Source: Acidimicrobiaceae bacterium
GTDB lineage: Bacteria > Actinomycetota > Acidimicrobiia > Acidimicrobiales > Bog-793
Direction of reading: 5' to 3'
DNA: 5,930 nt
Assembly: GCA_027306715.1 (NCBI GenBank)
Contig: DAHUZG010000404.1
Coordinates: 1-5,930, forward strand
This document shows positions 4,890 through 5,930 of the stretch, piece by piece. Position 1 is the first letter of the stretch, and each line of letters starts with the position of its first letter. The notes under the pieces are model-generated. The model made no database searches and was not told where the DNA came from. It saw nothing but the letters and a program-made list of their open reading frames with translations. The translations under genes and the position numbers were made by a program.

Positions 4890-5930
4890 CGGAGGTGGAA
4901 GCCGACAGCGAGGTAGTACGCCGCCGGGAGGACGAACAGCAGCGAGTCGACCCGGTCGAGCAGACCCCCGTGGGCCGGAAGCAGGCCACCCATGTCCTTG
5001 AGGCCGAGGTCGCGCTTGATGAGCGACTCGCTCAGGTCCCCGAGCGGGGCGAGCACGCAGACCGCCGCGGCGAGCACGAGCGCGGTCCCGATGTCGAGCG
5101 GGTGGATGCGCGCCGCCACAAGGACGCCGAGGACGACGGTGAGCACCGTCCCCCCGGCGAGGCCCTCCCAGCTCTTCCCAGGGCTGACCGAAGGCGCCAG
5201 CCGGTGCCGCCCGAGACGGGCGCCGGTGGCGTAGGCGCCGACGTCGTTGCCGACAGCGAGCACCACCGCCGCCACGAGCACCCCGAGGCCGTGGCGGTGA
5301 GCAAAGACCTGCGGCGAGAGAAGGGCGCCGGCGAACGCCGCCAGCAGGCCGACCCAGACGATCGCCAAAAGCGACACGCCGAGGTCGGCGGCCGGCGCGC
5401 GGCGCCGGCGCTCGGCGAGGACCGAGCACCACGTGACGCCGACGGCCACGGCCACGACGAGAGGCAGGGCGGCGACGCCGCGAAGATACGCGGCGACCAT
5501 CAGCGCCGGGGCCGCCGGGAGAGCGACGAGCGCCGCCGGCCTGAAGCCGCCACGGCGCAGAGCGCCGAGCAGCTCGCCTGAGGCGAGGGTGACAAGGACG
5601 GCGATCAGCACGAGCGAGGGGAGCGGCCCGGCGAGAAAGCAGCCCAGCGCGACGAGAGCGAAGGCAGTGCCGGTGGCGATCGCCACGAGGGGACTCCGCC
5701 GGGCAGCGGCGCCGCCCGGCCCGCTGCCGACGGCGCCGGGGGCGAGGTTGGCGCCGCGCTCGCCGAGGCCGGCGCCGCGCTCGAGGCCGATGCGGTGCTC
5801 GCCGAGGCCGGGATCGGCCGGCTCCGCCGTGAACGGGTCGGGGGCGGCCCGAGCCGCCGACAGCGAGCGGGCGAGCTCGCCGGAAGCAGGTGGCGCCGCA
5901 GCCGCTGCGCCGGCGGGGGGCCCGGCCCCC
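4886..5930 (-). CDS. cdsA: Phosphatidate cytidylyltransferase (CDP-diacylglycerol synthase), CdsA; 5' end probably beyond the window
   Basis: CdsA joins phosphatidic acid and CTP to form CDP-diacylglycerol in the membrane. From the GTG at 5686 there are 266 residues with several hydrophobic segments (about 6–37, 51–90, 103–124, 133–146, 178–192, 198–215, 250–263). VGNDVGAYATGARLGR (145–160), SPGKSWEG (168–175) and the full family signature at 221–247 are present; the signature includes S-L-I-K-R, K-D, L-P-A-H-G-G and D-R-V-D. Upstream of 5686 the frame stays open to the window end (81 more codons) with no ATG, GTG or TTG. About 72 of those 81 codons end in G or C and the second position is the least GC-rich, as in real genes here. 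The region encodes an Ala/Gly/Pro-rich hydrophilic stretch running into RRSPLVAIATG, like the N-terminal extension of other actinobacterial CdsA proteins. I therefore treat the gene as 5' partial. The GTG at 5686, with a weak GGAG upstream, remains an alternative start. Its stop overlaps dxr by four bases. Confidence 0.9.
   Translation of the reverse strand, partial: GAGPPAGAAAAAPPASGELARSLSAARAAPDPFTAEPADPGLGEHRIGLERGAGLGERGANLAPGAVGSGPGGAAARRSPLVAIATGTAFALVALGCFLAGPLPSLVLIAVLVTLASGELLGALRRGGFRPAALVALPAAPALMVAAYLRGVAALPLVVAVAVGVTWCSVLAERRRRAPAADLGVSLLAIVWVGLLAAFAGALLSPQVFAHRHGLGVLVAAVVLAVGNDVGAYATGARLGRHRLAPSVSPGKSWEGLAGGTVLTVVLGVLVAARIHPLDIGTALVLAAAVCVLAPLGDLSESLIKRDLGLKDMGGLLPAHGGLLDRVDSLLFVLPAAYYLAVGFHLR
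5750..5818 (-). repeat. Degenerate heptad-like repeat in the CdsA N-terminal extension
   Basis: The 13-mer ggcgccgcgctcg occurs at 5750–5762 and 5771–5783, 21 bases apart, and related units built on ctcgccgaggcc recur at 5759–5770 and 5798–5809. In the CdsA frame this gives the imperfect peptide series GLGEHRI, GLERGA, GLGERGA. It is a short in-frame expansion within a low-complexity, probably disordered segment. Confidence 0.7.

Noticed and set aside
3661..4989. Upstream extension of the rseP frame through dxr, as one 913-residue protein
   Set aside because: The frame is open only because stops are rare. Its sequence before residue 444 is Arg/Gly-rich noise opposite the correct dxr frame, and a GTG with a Shine-Dalgarno sequence marks the real start.
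4890..5432. Upstream extension of dxr into cdsA, as a 591-residue protein
   Set aside because: The added part is out of frame with the well-conserved CdsA sequence and shows no domain. The GTGA junction explains the start.
5915..5930. GGGGGC/GCCCCC hairpin at the window edge
   Set aside because: It lies in probable cdsA coding sequence made of Gly and Pro codons; a six-pair stem with a three-base loop is expected there by composition.

Overview
The window is very GC-rich and nearly fully coding. All convincing genes lie on the minus strand, so the biological order runs from position 5930 down to 1: cdsA, dxr (ispC), rseP (a Rip1-type site-2 protease), ispG (gcpE), and the start of an Eis-family GNAT acetyltransferase. 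The order dxr–rseP–ispG–GNAT is typical of Actinobacteria; in Mycobacterium tuberculosis it is Rv2870c to Rv2867c. The IspG and Eis-like sequences also look actinobacterial. I infer a high-GC actinobacterium, perhaps from a deep lineage such as Acidimicrobiia. The sequence alone does not settle the class.

Layout, in transcription order. (1) 5930–4886: cdsA, whose 5' end probably lies outside the window. It has an Ala/Gly/Pro-rich hydrophilic N-terminal stretch followed by the multi-pass CdsA domain. (2) 4889–3657: dxr, whose GTG start overlaps the cdsA stop by four bases. (3) 3660–2248: rseP, joined to dxr by a second four-base GTGA overlap. (4) 2247–2084: a 164-base gap carrying three copies of the 12-mer GGAGAGACCGGC (one with a final mismatch in the core pattern) upstream of ispG. 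(5) 2083–821: ispG, with a strong Shine-Dalgarno sequence and a long charged C-terminal tail. (6) 820–781: a 40-base gap with a strong GC hairpin. (7) 780–1: an Eis-like acetyltransferase whose C-terminal part runs off the window.

Functionally, dxr and ispG encode two steps of the MEP (non-mevalonate) isoprenoid pathway. CdsA makes CDP-diacylglycerol for phospholipid synthesis. RseP/Rip1 is an intramembrane protease that in mycobacteria cleaves anti-sigma factors and controls envelope lipids. The block is therefore a conserved membrane and isoprenoid housekeeping cluster, not an accessory island. I see no mobile element, CRISPR array, rRNA or tRNA gene, and no sign of a new defence or metabolic system. 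The points worth a second look are modest: the Eis-type acetyltransferase next to ispG, the repeats in front of ispG, the hairpin before the acetyltransferase, the coupled start codons, and low-complexity insertions in several of the proteins.
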